From NCBI GenBank assembly GCA_023409975.1, contig JAEYQO010000083.1, forward strand, positions 5,154 to 69,153: 64,000 nucleotides of DNA, in the 5' to 3' direction. A program made the position numbers and the translations under genes. This document shows, one piece after another, positions 25,186 through 34,111 of this stretch. The number at the start of each line of letters is the position of its first letter. The first letter of the stretch is position 1. The DNA is from Bacteroidota bacterium. GTDB lineage: Bacteria > Bacteroidota > Bacteroidia > Chitinophagales > Chitinophagaceae. The notes under the pieces are model-generated. The model ran no database searches and had not been told where the DNA came from. It saw nothing but the letters and a program-made list of their open reading frames with translations.

Positions 25186-25554
25186 TTAGCTCTGGAGCAT
25201 CATGAAGCCGAGATTCAGTTTAGTGCCTTCGGTGATGGTTTGAGTACGGGTTACAGTTTCAAAGCCCGGACGTTTGATGGTGATGTTGTAGACACCTTCC
25301 GGAAGCTGGTCTATACTGAACTTACCCTTTGCATCTGTATTAATGACTTTCTGAAAATCTGATTCTGTACAAGATACTTCTATCTGGCAACCTGAGAGAG
25401 GCTGGTAGTTTTCCATACTTGCAACGGTTCCCATAAACACAGTAGCAGGAATCGCTTCTACTGCAGCTGCAGTTTCTTTATTTTCTTTTGGATCATTCTC
25501 TGCAGAGCTTGAGAAAGGAAGTGCGAGGAAGAGGACAAAAAGTAAGTTTTTCAT
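25186..25554 (-). CDS. Exported carboxypeptidase-regulatory-like domain protein
   Basis: About 122 residues. The signal peptide MKNLLFVLFLALPFSSSA is followed by one Ig-like carboxypeptidase regulatory domain (residues 40-115): SMENYQPLSGCQIEVSC, VINTDAKGKFSIDQLPEGVYNITIKRPGFE. This small domain is common in Bacteroidota outer-membrane and surface proteins; on its own its job is unknown. I choose the ATG just before the signal peptide; the longer frame adds a non-signal leader. The stop lies 23 nt before a strong terminator. Confidence 0.82.
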   Translation of the reverse strand: MKNLLFVLFLALPFSSSAENDPKENKETAAAVEAIPATVFMGTVASMENYQPLSGCQIEVSCTESDFQKVINTDAKGKFSIDQLPEGVYNITIKRPGFETVTRTQTITEGTKLNLGFMMLQS

Positions 25555-25579
25555 AAGGCGTAGTGTTTTGAGGTGAGTA

Positions 25580-25587
25580 CAAATGTA
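25580..25587 (-). promoter_or_regulatory. Putative -7 box TACATTTG
   Basis: Minus-strand match to TAnnTTTG, 26 nt before the start of the carboxypeptidase-regulatory-like gene. Confidence 0.45.
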
Positions 25588-25663
25588 CCCAAACCGAGGC
25601 AAAACACCCCATTATGTTAAACTATTTTATGTTAATAAACTCTTATCAAACAGATAGTTGTAC

Positions 25664-27547
25664 TTAGACAGATTCCTCTACCAGATCTTTTTCCACCCTC
25701 AGACCTTCTATAATATCCAGTTGTCGCTGAGGAGTGTTTTTCCCCATGTAATAACTCAGCATTGTCTGGATTGTTTCGTCCTGACTGAGCAATACCGGTT
25801 CCTTTCTCATATCATCACCAATAAAGCGCGCGAATTCTTCAGGTGAGATTTCGCCCAGACCCTTAAACCTTGTAATCTCCGGCTTACTGCCTAGCTCCCG
25901 CACAGCAGCCTGTTTCTCTGTTTCGTCGTAACAATAGATGGTTTTCTGTTTGTTTCTAACACGGAACAGCGGTGTTTCGAGGATGTAAACATGGCCGTTC
26001 CGGACGAGATCGGGGAAGAACTGCAGGAAGAACGTCATGATCAGCAGCCGGATGTGCATTCCATCCACGTCTGCATCTGTAGCGATTACGATATTATTGT
26101 ACCGGAGACCGTCGATCCCCTCTTCGATATTCAGAGCATGTTGCAGCAGGTTGAATTCTTCGTTCTCATAGACCACTTTTTTGGTAAGGCCGTAGCAATT
26201 GAGGGGTTTACCTCTCAGTGAAAACACGGCCTGTGTTTCGACACTTCTGGACTTCGTGATCGATCCGCTGGCGGAGTCGCCTTCGGTGATGAAGAGTGTT
26301 GATTCAAGCTGTTTCTGCTGAAAATCTTCCTTGTTTTTTGCAGGAGGTGCATCATTCAGGTGTATGCGACAGTCCCTAAGCTTCTTATTATGAAGATTGG
26401 CCTTTTTCGCTCTTTCATTTGCCAGCTTTCTGATGCCGGAAAGCTCTTTCCGTTCCCTTTCGCTCTGCTCGATGCGCTTTTTCATAGCCTCGGCAGTGTC
26501 CGGGTTTTTATGCAGGAAGTTATCAAGTTCGCGTGCGAGAAAATCATAGACGAAGGATCGCATACTTGGTCCGCCTTCCCAAACATTCTGTGATCCCAGT
26601 TTCGTTTTTGTCTGGGATTCGAAGACTGGTTCCTGAACCCTTACCGAGATGGCGGCGCAGATACTTTGCCTCACATCGGAGGCTTCATAATCCTTCTTGA
26701 AGAAGTCACGGGCAACCTTAACGAATGCTTCCCTGAAAGCTCCCTGGTGGGTACCACCCTGTGTGGTGTGCTGTCCATTTACGAAGGACCAGAGATCTTC
26801 GCCGTAGTCGCCGGTGTGCGTGATGGCGACTTCAATATCCTCTCCCTTCAGGTGGATGATCGGATAGCGAATGGCTTCCGGATTAGTTTTCCGCTGCAGC
26901 AGATCGAGGAGGCCATTTTTTGAAATAAAGTTTCTACCGTTGAAGTTGATCGTCAGTCCGGCATTAAGAAAGCAATAATTCCATATCTGGTTTTCAACGT
27001 ATTCGTTGATGAAATGATAGTGCTTGAAGATGGTATCATCTGGGCGAAAAGTGACCAAAGTACCATTGGGTGCGTCTGTATCTGTTTCCTTGTATTCCTT
27101 TACCAGTACCCCTTTTTCAAACTCGGCGGCTTTGGCTCTACCTTCACGAAAGGCCTCAACTCTGAAGCTGGCAGACAGTGCGTTAACGGCCTTTGTACCC
27201 ACACCATTCAGACCAACTGATTTCTGAAAAGCCTTGCTATCGTATTTAGCTCCGGTATTTATTTTTGATACGACATCTACCACTTTGCCGAGTGGAATTC
27301 CCCGTCCATAATCCCGTACAGAAACCTGTCCTTCTGTTATACGGAGATCAACACGTTTACCAAAACCCATGGTAAACTCGTCGATACAGTTGTCTACCAC
27401 CTCTTTGAGCAGAATGTATATACCATCGTCCATGCTGCTACCGTCACCGAGCTTTCCTATATACATTCCCGGGCGAAGCCGGATATGTTCTCTCCAATCC
27501 AGGGAGCGGATACTATCTTCTGTATATTGATTTGATAAATCTGCCAT
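25664..27547 (-). CDS. parE: DNA topoisomerase IV subunit B (ParE type)
   Basis: About 627 residues from the ATG at 27547. Type II topoisomerase ATPase subunit: LRPGMYIGKLGDGS, EVVDNCIDEF (ATP-binding Asn), YGRGIP and NGVGTKAVNALS in the GHKL domain, SQTKTKLGS in the transducer, then the TOPRIM motifs TEGDSASG and DADVDGMHI, and RFKGLGEISP near the end. The GDGSSMDDGIY insert points to ParE rather than GyrB of this phylum. A longer frame adds 29 residues that do not look like the family. A parC gene usually sits next to it, but no A-subunit gene is adjacent here. Confidence 0.9.
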   Translation of the reverse strand: MADLSNQYTEDSIRSLDWREHIRLRPGMYIGKLGDGSSMDDGIYILLKEVVDNCIDEFTMGFGKRVDLRITEGQVSVRDYGRGIPLGKVVDVVSKINTGAKYDSKAFQKSVGLNGVGTKAVNALSASFRVEAFREGRAKAAEFEKGVLVKEYKETDTDAPNGTLVTFRPDDTIFKHYHFINEYVENQIWNYCFLNAGLTINFNGRNFISKNGLLDLLQRKTNPEAIRYPIIHLKGEDIEVAITHTGDYGEDLWSFVNGQHTTQGGTHQGAFREAFVKVARDFFKKDYEASDVRQSICAAISVRVQEPVFESQTKTKLGSQNVWEGGPSMRSFVYDFLARELDNFLHKNPDTAEAMKKRIEQSERERKELSGIRKLANERAKKANLHNKKLRDCRIHLNDAPPAKNKEDFQQKQLESTLFITEGDSASGSITKSRSVETQAVFSLRGKPLNCYGLTKKVVYENEEFNLLQHALNIEEGIDGLRYNNIVIATDADVDGMHIRLLIMTFFLQFFPDLVRNGHVYILETPLFRVRNKQKTIYCYDETEKQAAVRELGSKPEITRFKGLGEISPEEFARFIGDDMRKEPVLLSQDETIQTMLSYYMGKNTPQRQLDIIEGLRVEKDLVEESV

Positions 27548-27663
27548 GCACGTGATCCTTTTCTGCAAAGAAATAGAATCCCGACGACTGTAAAAGAGGA
27601 AGTTGGAAAACAGCACTGATTGTCTGGTTTCCAACTCCTGCAGATTGTATTTATATAGATGTT

Positions 27664-28155
27664 CTAGATGATGTCGCGTTCCGGTTCATCCTTGTCATTA
27701 TGGTCAATTTCTTCGATGCCCGGATAATCCTCTTTTGCGTTTGATTCCTGTTCATTTACATGAGCTCCCTGGCCGTGTGGAATATCGTCCCTTTGTTCTG
27801 TGAGTTTCGCCCTTTCCGTATTGCCGGCATTCTGTTTACCGGGGGTTCCGGAGGCAGCATTTTTAGCTGCGGCAATGTTTCCTGTGGGATCGTCCGCGGC
27901 GAACTTCCCTGCTTCATTTTCGTAATTAGCACCACGATTGGACGTGCTGCCCTGATGGTAAGTATCGCCTGCCAGCTGATGAGAGCCCTGGCCAAAATTG
28001 GAACCGCCCTGGGTGGTGCTGCCTGGATGAAAATCTGCTCTACCCTGGTTTCCAGATTGAGCTGAAGAGCGGGTACCTTCGTATTGATCGTTTTTTACCT
28101 GGCGCTTCTGGTCCATTCCAGGTTGATTATCTTCTCTTTTTATCCTGTCTTTCAT
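27664..28155 (-). CDS. Hydrophilic, disordered small protein
   Basis: 163 residues with no signal and no hydrophobic segment. Very rich in Gly, Asn, Gln, Ser and charged residues, with short repeats such as QGGSNFGQGS, HQGSTSNRG and PGKQNAGN. Probably intrinsically disordered and soluble. The next gene upstream, at 28167, has the same character, and the two form a likely operon with an 11-nt gap. Such proteins resemble stress or desiccation proteins in composition, but no family is recognised. Confidence 0.62.
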   Translation of the reverse strand: MKDRIKREDNQPGMDQKRQVKNDQYEGTRSSAQSGNQGRADFHPGSTTQGGSNFGQGSHQLAGDTYHQGSTSNRGANYENEAGKFAADDPTGNIAAAKNAASGTPGKQNAGNTERAKLTEQRDDIPHGQGAHVNEQESNAKEDYPGIEEIDHNDKDEPERDII

Positions 28156-28166
28156 AGTAAGTTGAT

Positions 28167-28544
28167 TTATGGTGTACCAAGTGTGTCGCGGTCAAGCTGA
28201 TCATTTTTCCTGTCTGGCTTCATGAGTTGCTCGCCGTCTGTGGAGGATTCATCCCTTTCAATTGGGTTTCTGACATTGTCGTAAGCGTCATTGGCATTAA
28301 TACGAGGATCCACAGCTTCTTTACCTGAAGACTGTCCCGTACCGACTGAGCCGCCACCTGCAGGTGCGGTATTGCCTTCGTAGGAGATATTGGTTCCTGT
28401 ATTGCTCCAGTCTGCGCTACTCCGGCGGGATCTTACATTTTCTGTAGGACTACCGATGATACCATCGATTGATGCTGCACTACTGGTTTTCTTTTTCTTG
28501 CTTTGTTCCTGATCCTCGTGAGGTTTCTTTTGATTGTCTTTCAT
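28167..28544 (-). CDS. Hydrophilic, disordered small protein
   Basis: About 125 residues from the ATG at 28544; a frame extending 19 codons further would add a membrane-like segment but begins before the likely start. Polar and charged throughout (KKKKTSSAAS near residue 20, GNTAPAGGGSVGTGQSSG in the middle), and ends DTLGTP. It has no recognised domain and lies directly upstream of the similar 163-residue gene, so both may be co-regulated, possibly under stress. Confidence 0.6.
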   Translation of the reverse strand: MKDNQKKPHEDQEQSKKKKTSSAASIDGIIGSPTENVRSRRSSADWSNTGTNISYEGNTAPAGGGSVGTGQSSGKEAVDPRINANDAYDNVRNPIERDESSTDGEQLMKPDRKNDQLDRDTLGTP

Positions 28545-28651
28545 AGTGATATACGTTGTAACAATGACACAGATAAAAAGGTTGTGCCAATAGACAAGCA
28601 TTCACCCGGAGAGAGCGATCAGAGCAGAAAAAAAGGAAATGGGAGCGTTAT

Positions 28652-29230
28652 TTACTTCTGGAAGAGCATTTTGTAGTCGACGCGGACCTTACCGCCGGAG
28701 ATATCTTCCAGTTTTTTCCGGATCAATCTTCTTTTGAGCATCGGCAGGTAGTCGATGAACAATTTTCCTTCGATATGATCGTATTCATGAAGAATAACCC
28801 TTCCGGTGATACCTTCAAACTCCTCTTCATGTTCCTGGAATTTTTCGTCGAGGTAACGCAGACGGACCTTTGAGGCGCGGGAAACATCTTCGCGGATCCT
28901 GGGAATACTGAGACAACCTTCGTTGTAAGACCAGTTTTTTCCGGACTCTTCAATTTTGTGTGCATTGATGAACACCTTTTTTACGGGCTTTTCATTGGGA
29001 TAGAGCCTTTTGTCTTCATCATCAAAGTTTTCAACTACCTGTATAGTATCCACCACAAAGAGTCTGATTGGCCGGTTTACCTGGGGGGCTGCTATACCGA
29101 CACCATTGGTATGGTACATGGTTTCCCACATATTTTCTATGAGCTTTTCCAAATCCGGATAACCGGAATTTATCTCTTCACAGACCTTTCTGAGAACCGG
29201 GTGTCCATATGCCACAACGGGTAGAACCAT
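28652..29230 (-). CDS. def: Peptide deformylase
   Basis: 192 residues. Removes the N-formyl group from nascent proteins; metallo-hydrolase. All three motifs are intact: GVGIAAPQV (motif 1), EGCLSIPRIR (motif 2, Cys ligand), and HEYDHIEGKLF (motif 3, HExxH metal site). The N-terminal LPVVAYGHPVLRKVCEEI is typical. It lies 30 nt after ruvX on the same strand, so the pair forms an operon. Confidence 0.96.
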   Translation of the reverse strand: MVLPVVAYGHPVLRKVCEEINSGYPDLEKLIENMWETMYHTNGVGIAAPQVNRPIRLFVVDTIQVVENFDDEDKRLYPNEKPVKKVFINAHKIEESGKNWSYNEGCLSIPRIREDVSRASKVRLRYLDEKFQEHEEEFEGITGRVILHEYDHIEGKLFIDYLPMLKRRLIRKKLEDISGGKVRVDYKMLFQK

Positions 29231-29260
29231 GCTAATAAATTAAGTGTGCAAAGATAGGCA

Positions 29261-29674
29261 TCAGGAATGGCTTTCCAGATATTCCTGCAGTAGGATTGTG
29301 GCGCTGACGGCATCGACGAGCTCCTTTTGTTCCCTTTGTTTCCTGGAAAGGTTCATCATTGCGATGGACCGGGAGGCCATCGCTGAGCTCATTCGCTCGT
29401 CCACGGTGCGTATTGGAATATCGGGAAATACATGTTGAAACTTAGGGATGAACTTTTCGACCAGGGGAGTGGCGTCGGTGGGTGAATCGTCAAAATTGAG
29501 CGGATATCCGATGAGTACCAGGTCGATGGATTCCGTGCGGCAATAATTTTTAAGGAACCCAATCAGCTCGTTTGTGTGTACGGTTGTGAGAGCTGATGCG
29601 ATCAGTCGCAGCGGGTCGGTAACTGCGATACCTGTACGCTTCTTTCCGTAGTCTAAGGCCAGAATTCTTCCCAA
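29261..29674 (-). CDS. ruvX: Putative pre-16S rRNA nuclease / Holliday junction resolvase YqgF
   Basis: 137 residues with an RNase H-like fold. MGRILALDYGKKRTGIAVTD gives the first catalytic Asp, IGYPLNFDDSPTDAT follows, and VDERMSSAMA has the middle acidic residue; DAVSATILLQEYL closes it. YqgF matures the 5' end of 16S rRNA and can cleave branched DNA. No ATG is available near the conserved start, because an in-frame TGA stop lies just upstream, so TTG at 29674 is the start. A -7 box is 14 nt upstream. It is followed by def. Confidence 0.93.
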   Translation of the reverse strand: MGRILALDYGKKRTGIAVTDPLRLIASALTTVHTNELIGFLKNYCRTESIDLVLIGYPLNFDDSPTDATPLVEKFIPKFQHVFPDIPIRTVDERMSSAMASRSIAMMNLSRKQREQKELVDAVSATILLQEYLESHS

Positions 29675-29687
29675 AGCAGGTTTTTGT

Positions 29688-29695
29688 CAAAGATA
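29688..29695 (-). promoter_or_regulatory. Putative -7 box TATCTTTG of the ruvX-def operon
   Basis: Minus-strand TAnnTTTG match 14 nt before the TTG start. Confidence 0.45.
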
Positions 29696-29891
29696 GCTTC
29701 GTCGTTCTGAACTTGAATGGTGCTGAACTGATCCGGGAATGGTAATATACACCTTAAAGAAAACAATTATAATTTTAGGCTTTCGACTGCAGGTTGGTTT
29801 TTTTATCGACAAACCTCACTATCATGGCAAAACAAACGTCTAAAAGAGAGGAAAAGACTTTTTAAGTGCATCATTACAATACAGATTGACA

Positions 29892-31958
29892 ATGAAAAAA
29901 TTTACCAGAGCATTGATCCTTCCCCTTTTGATCTTCGGGATTCATACGAATTCTAAAGCTCAGTGTGTAACGATCAGTAATCTACCTGACACGATCATTG
30001 CGTGTAAGAATACAACAGTGCAGTTGGATGCCACTATTAATTCCACTGGTTTGTTAGTGACTACTGATACGACCTGGACGCCGCCCGGAGGTCTTTCAGA
30101 CCCGACGATCATCAATCCGGTGGCGACCATAGCTACCACTTCAACCATGTATACACTTACCGTGCAGGCATTGACGCCGTCTAATTTCGTGGCAAATGGG
30201 GACTTCAGTGGTGGCAATACCGGATTTACCAGTGCCTACGTTGTTGGAACCGGGGGGCCCTGGGGCATCCTTTCTAATGAAGGAACTTATGCCGTAACAA
30301 CTGACCCGAACCTGACTCATACCAATTTTGCATCCTTCGGGGATCATACCACAGGGACCGGTCAGATGCTGGTAGTGAACGGATCTGCTGTAGCGAATAC
30401 GAGTATATGGTGCCAGACCATAACCGTTCAGCCAAATACATTATATGACTTCTCGGCCTGGGCCACGTCTGCGGTTAACAGCAATCCTGCGATACTACAG
30501 TTTTCGATCAATGGCAACCTGATGGGCACACCCTTTGCGCTTTCCGGAGCAACAGGTGCCTGGCAGCAGTTTCATACCACCTGGTTCAGCGGGACCAGTA
30601 CCAGTGCGACTATCTGCATTACTAACCAGAACACTGCACCCAGCGGTAATGACTTTGTAATTGATGATATAGAGTTCAGGGAGTTCTGTACCGCTTCAGA
30701 CTCCGTGTATATTAAGGTAGTCAACCTCGTTCCCGATATTGATACTACGATCAGATTCGGTTGTGAATCTGATACGGTCCATTTCACAGCGATCAATACT
30801 GCTGACACTGCGGATCAGTATATCTGGGACTTTGGTGATGGAAACGGCAGTACGGACAAGGACCCCACGCATATTTATCAGACGCAGGGCACATATAATG
30901 TAAAGCTGATCACAAGAAAAGATGGCTGTTCGGATTCTGTATCTGTAACCCTCAGTACCGTACACGTTTTAACGATAGATTTCACGATGAGTGATGATTC
31001 CATCTGCCTGGGACAGGACATAAACTTTAACAGTACGGCGGGGGCCACCCTACCCCTGACCTATTACTGGGATTTTGGAGACGGTACAATTGATAGCGTT
31101 CAGTCGCCCGCTCATACCTATACTGAACCTGGCACCTATACCGTGATGCACGTAGTGCATGATGAAGTGCCCTGTTATGACACCATCTATAAAGAGGTTT
31201 ATGTAGCGGAGGTGCCTGCTGCAGCGTTGATACTTTCTGACAGTCTCCTCTGTGAAGGGCAGGCGCTGAGAGTGAATGCTGTGATGGATGACGGGTATTC
31301 AGACTTCACGATTGATTTTGGTAACGGGGCCGTGTTCAGGGGTATGGAGCAAATGGATTATGGATATGATACCAGCGGAAACAACCAGATCACCCTTTTC
31401 GTGGACTACCCGCTTTGTCCTGATATCACGGTGACCCGCAATGTTGAAGTTTTTCCATTACCGGTAGTGAATCTGGGTCCGGACACAACGATGTGTCCCA
31501 ACCGGGAAAGTCTTCTGCTAACTAATTCCTGGTACAGACTCGGGGACAGCTATCTCTGGAGTACGGGGGACACATCTGCCTTCCTCAATGTCAGGCACCC
31601 GGGTATCTATTTTGTGACAGTCACGACCCCTGCGGGATGCAGCACGAGTGACAGCATCGAGGTTTTTAGGAACTGTTATATTGATATTCCAAACAGCTTT
31701 ACGCCAAATGGAGATGGAATAAACGATTACTTCCTTCCGCGACAGCATTTGTCGAGAGGTTTAAATGACTACAAAATGACGATTTTCAACCGGTGGGGTC
31801 AGATCGTTTTTGAAACGGCCAAATCTGATGGCCGGGGATGGGACGGGAAATTCAATGGCGAAGATCAGCCTTCGGGAGTATATGTGTATATGATTGAGGC
31901 GCGATTCCAGGATGGTGTGGCGGAGAAATATCAGGGGAACGTTACATTACTGAGGTGA
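29892..31958 (+). CDS. PKD-domain gliding-type surface protein with CHU_C sorting domain
   Basis: 688 residues with a signal peptide (LILPLLIFGIHTNSKAQ). An early cell-surface-like region is followed by two PKD domains with the QYIWDFGDGNGSTDKDPTH and YYWDFGDGTIDSVQSPAH signatures (residues about 300-435). The last 90 residues form the gliding motility-associated C-terminal (CHU_C, type B sorting) domain: SFTPNGDGINDYF, IFNRWGQIVFE, GWDGKFNGEDQPSGVYVY. It is predicted to be secreted and anchored by T9SS and to act as an adhesin or surface structure. It stands alone and is followed by a strong terminator. Confidence 0.92.
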   Translation: MKKFTRALILPLLIFGIHTNSKAQCVTISNLPDTIIACKNTTVQLDATINSTGLLVTTDTTWTPPGGLSDPTIINPVATIATTSTMYTLTVQALTPSNFVANGDFSGGNTGFTSAYVVGTGGPWGILSNEGTYAVTTDPNLTHTNFASFGDHTTGTGQMLVVNGSAVANTSIWCQTITVQPNTLYDFSAWATSAVNSNPAILQFSINGNLMGTPFALSGATGAWQQFHTTWFSGTSTSATICITNQNTAPSGNDFVIDDIEFREFCTASDSVYIKVVNLVPDIDTTIRFGCESDTVHFTAINTADTADQYIWDFGDGNGSTDKDPTHIYQTQGTYNVKLITRKDGCSDSVSVTLSTVHVLTIDFTMSDDSICLGQDINFNSTAGATLPLTYYWDFGDGTIDSVQSPAHTYTEPGTYTVMHVVHDEVPCYDTIYKEVYVAEVPAAALILSDSLLCEGQALRVNAVMDDGYSDFTIDFGNGAVFRGMEQMDYGYDTSGNNQITLFVDYPLCPDITVTRNVEVFPLPVVNLGPDTTMCPNRESLLLTNSWYRLGDSYLWSTGDTSAFLNVRHPGIYFVTVTTPAGCSTSDSIEVFRNCYIDIPNSFTPNGDGINDYFLPRQHLSRGLNDYKMTIFNRWGQIVFETAKSDGRGWDGKFNGEDQPSGVYVYMIEARFQDGVAEKYQGNVTLLR

Positions 31959-31997
31959 TAGGCGGATTAGTGGTATACCTGTTCGTGTGAAATTTTA

Positions 31998-32027
31998 GAG
32001 GTTCCGGATTCGGAGCCTCTTTTTTTA
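31998..32027 (+). terminator. Rho-independent terminator of the PKD/CHU_C gene
   Basis: Nine-pair stem with one G-U pair (31998-32006 with 32011-32019), loop GATT, then a T-rich run on the plus strand. Confidence 0.88.
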
Positions 32028-32087
32028 TGCAGACAGCGTGTTACCCAATGACCGGAAGTGGCGCTGGTGTAGCACAATGTAAGATTG

Positions 32088-34037
32088 CTATGGTTGGTGT
32101 TTCTTGATTTTCAGAACGACCGTGCCGTGCTTTCTGACGATCTCCTTTTCCGCGTTACGCAGTTCGAGAAATTTCTGTTGCAGGAAAGCGATCTTCTGTT
32201 CGTCCTTCTCTGTTTTAAACCTTTCAATCAGTTCATCCTGCATGCTCATAATCTTTTTCACTTCGAAATAGGCCAGCGCACTCTCTGCTTCGTTCATATA
32301 GTTCTCATCGCCTGCCAGCGTTTCGATACCATAAGTTTTACTCCAGTTTTCGCTGATCTCATTCCTCGTGTGCAGAAGCGAGGCCATTACTTTTTGCACT
32401 GCTGCATCCGGGTAGTTGATAAAAAAGCTCAGGAGGGGGTGCGTCTGATTTTCGTGCAGGTAGACGAAATAGGCGTCGTAGACCTGGCGTACGAGAGGAG
32501 TTTCGAACAGATCAGGATCGACCCGTTGATAAATCAGATCCGCTACATGTTCGAAACCCTCGAAAGGTCGATTTCCATGTTCGATCAAGACCCTGATCAG
32601 TTCCCATTCCTGGTGTTCATCAGATCCAGGAACCGTGACATCTGGTTCGCGCGGGGACTCAGCGGTTTGAATGGCCGGTTCCGGGAGGTGTTGCTGACGT
32701 GATGACTGCCGGCGTTCCTGTTCAATGCGATCGTGAATGTACTTATTGACCAGATTAACCAGTCCTGCTTCTTCTACCTGAAGCTTGCGGGCCGATTCGC
32801 GGATATAGTGGTCCTGGAGGGCGAAATCCTCCGTCTTATTAATCTTAGAGATACTTTCCGCCAGTTCATTAACCAACCTTGATTTTGCGACAGGGTCGTT
32901 ACCTACTTCCCGCAGGCCGACCTCGAGCCGGAAGCTGATGACATCCTGTTTATGGTCGCTGACATATTGATTAAACCCTTTAGCGCCGGACTTCTGGATA
33001 TAGCTATCCGGGTCTTCCCCTTCCGGCAACAGCACCAGCTTAACATTGAAACTGTGAGACAGCGCCAGGTCGAGACCGCGGAGCGCTGCTTTTATACCGG
33101 CGGCATCGCCATCATAAAGGATGGTGAGATTTTTTGTGAGCTGGGAAATGAGCCGGAGCTGGTCTTCAGTTAACGAGGTACCGCTGCTGGCGACAACGTT
33201 TTCTACCCCGCCCTGGTGAAGAGAGATCACATCCGTATAACCCTCGACCAGGAAACATTCATCCTGTTTTGAGATCGCCTGGCGGGACTGGTACATGCCA
33301 TACAGCACCCGGCTCTTGATATAGAGCTCGTTTTCAGGAGTATTAATGTACTTGGGTGCTTTTTCGTTTGACTTGAGGATCCGTGCACCAAAGCCCAGGA
33401 CCCGTCCTGTCATGTTCTGAATGGGAAAGATCACCCGGCCCCGATAGTTGTCGTAGAACTGACCGTTCCGGTTTTTGATGAGACCGGCCTTCTCAAGCAG
33501 CTCCGTATTGAACCCCTTTGCAACGGCTTGCCTGTAGAAAACGGCACCATCTTCGGGATTGAAGCCAAGCAGAAAGCGTTCGATGATATCCTTTCTCAGC
33601 CCCCTTTGCTTAAAATACGACAAGCCAATAGCCTGACCCTCCTCTGTTTCCAGCATGTATTCATGAAAAAACTTCGCTGCAAACTCATTGATGATCCGGA
33701 GACTTTCTTCAGACTGCTGTTGCTTTTGTTGTTCCGGGGAGCGTTCTGTTTCCTGAAGCGGGATCTTGTAGTAATCAGCCAGCCAGCGAATGGCTTCGGG
33801 CCAGGTGAGCTTTTCATGTTCCTGAATGAAGCTTACCACATTTCCGCCCTTACCGCAGCCAAAGCATTTGTAGAGACCTTTAGCGCCTGAGACCGTGAAG
33901 GAGGGTGTTTTTTCATTGTGAAAAGGGCAATTGGCTATATGATTGACACCACGTTTTCTAAGTCGGACAAACTGTCCTACTATCTCGACGATATCAGCTC
34001 GATTCTGGACTTCCTGGATGGACTCTTGGGCTATCAC
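32088..34037 (-). CDS. dnaG: DNA primase
   Basis: 649 residues, making RNA primers on the lagging strand. The N-terminal zinc finger has NCPFHNEKTPSFTV and KCFGCGKGG (CHCC type). The TOPRIM core shows FLVEGYTDVISLHQGG, SSGTSLT and ILYDGDAAGIKA. The C-terminal region should bind the replicative helicase. The start is GTG at 34037; the in-frame codon directly before it is TAA, so no longer start is possible. A -7 box lies 44 nt upstream. It is followed on the same strand by no close gene. Confidence 0.95.
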   Translation of the reverse strand: MIAQESIQEVQNRADIVEIVGQFVRLRKRGVNHIANCPFHNEKTPSFTVSGAKGLYKCFGCGKGGNVVSFIQEHEKLTWPEAIRWLADYYKIPLQETERSPEQQKQQQSEESLRIINEFAAKFFHEYMLETEEGQAIGLSYFKQRGLRKDIIERFLLGFNPEDGAVFYRQAVAKGFNTELLEKAGLIKNRNGQFYDNYRGRVIFPIQNMTGRVLGFGARILKSNEKAPKYINTPENELYIKSRVLYGMYQSRQAISKQDECFLVEGYTDVISLHQGGVENVVASSGTSLTEDQLRLISQLTKNLTILYDGDAAGIKAALRGLDLALSHSFNVKLVLLPEGEDPDSYIQKSGAKGFNQYVSDHKQDVISFRLEVGLREVGNDPVAKSRLVNELAESISKINKTEDFALQDHYIRESARKLQVEEAGLVNLVNKYIHDRIEQERRQSSRQQHLPEPAIQTAESPREPDVTVPGSDEHQEWELIRVLIEHGNRPFEGFEHVADLIYQRVDPDLFETPLVRQVYDAYFVYLHENQTHPLLSFFINYPDAAVQKVMASLLHTRNEISENWSKTYGIETLAGDENYMNEAESALAYFEVKKIMSMQDELIERFKTEKDEQKIAFLQQKFLELRNAEKEIVRKHGTVVLKIKKHQP

Positions 34038-34080
34038 TTATAATTTGCTTGGCGGATTTCTACATCTGAGAATCCGGGGA

Positions 34081-34088
34081 CAAAAGTA
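34081..34088 (-). promoter_or_regulatory. Putative -7 box TACTTTTG of dnaG
   Basis: Minus-strand TAnnTTTG match between dnaG and the exported protein gene upstream. Confidence 0.45.
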
Positions 34089-34111
34089 AAACTACGGAAT
34101 TACGGGAGCTG

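Noticed and set aside
32085..32702. 205-codon plus-strand frame inside dnaG
   Set aside because: Antisense shadow of a full-length, motif-complete primase.
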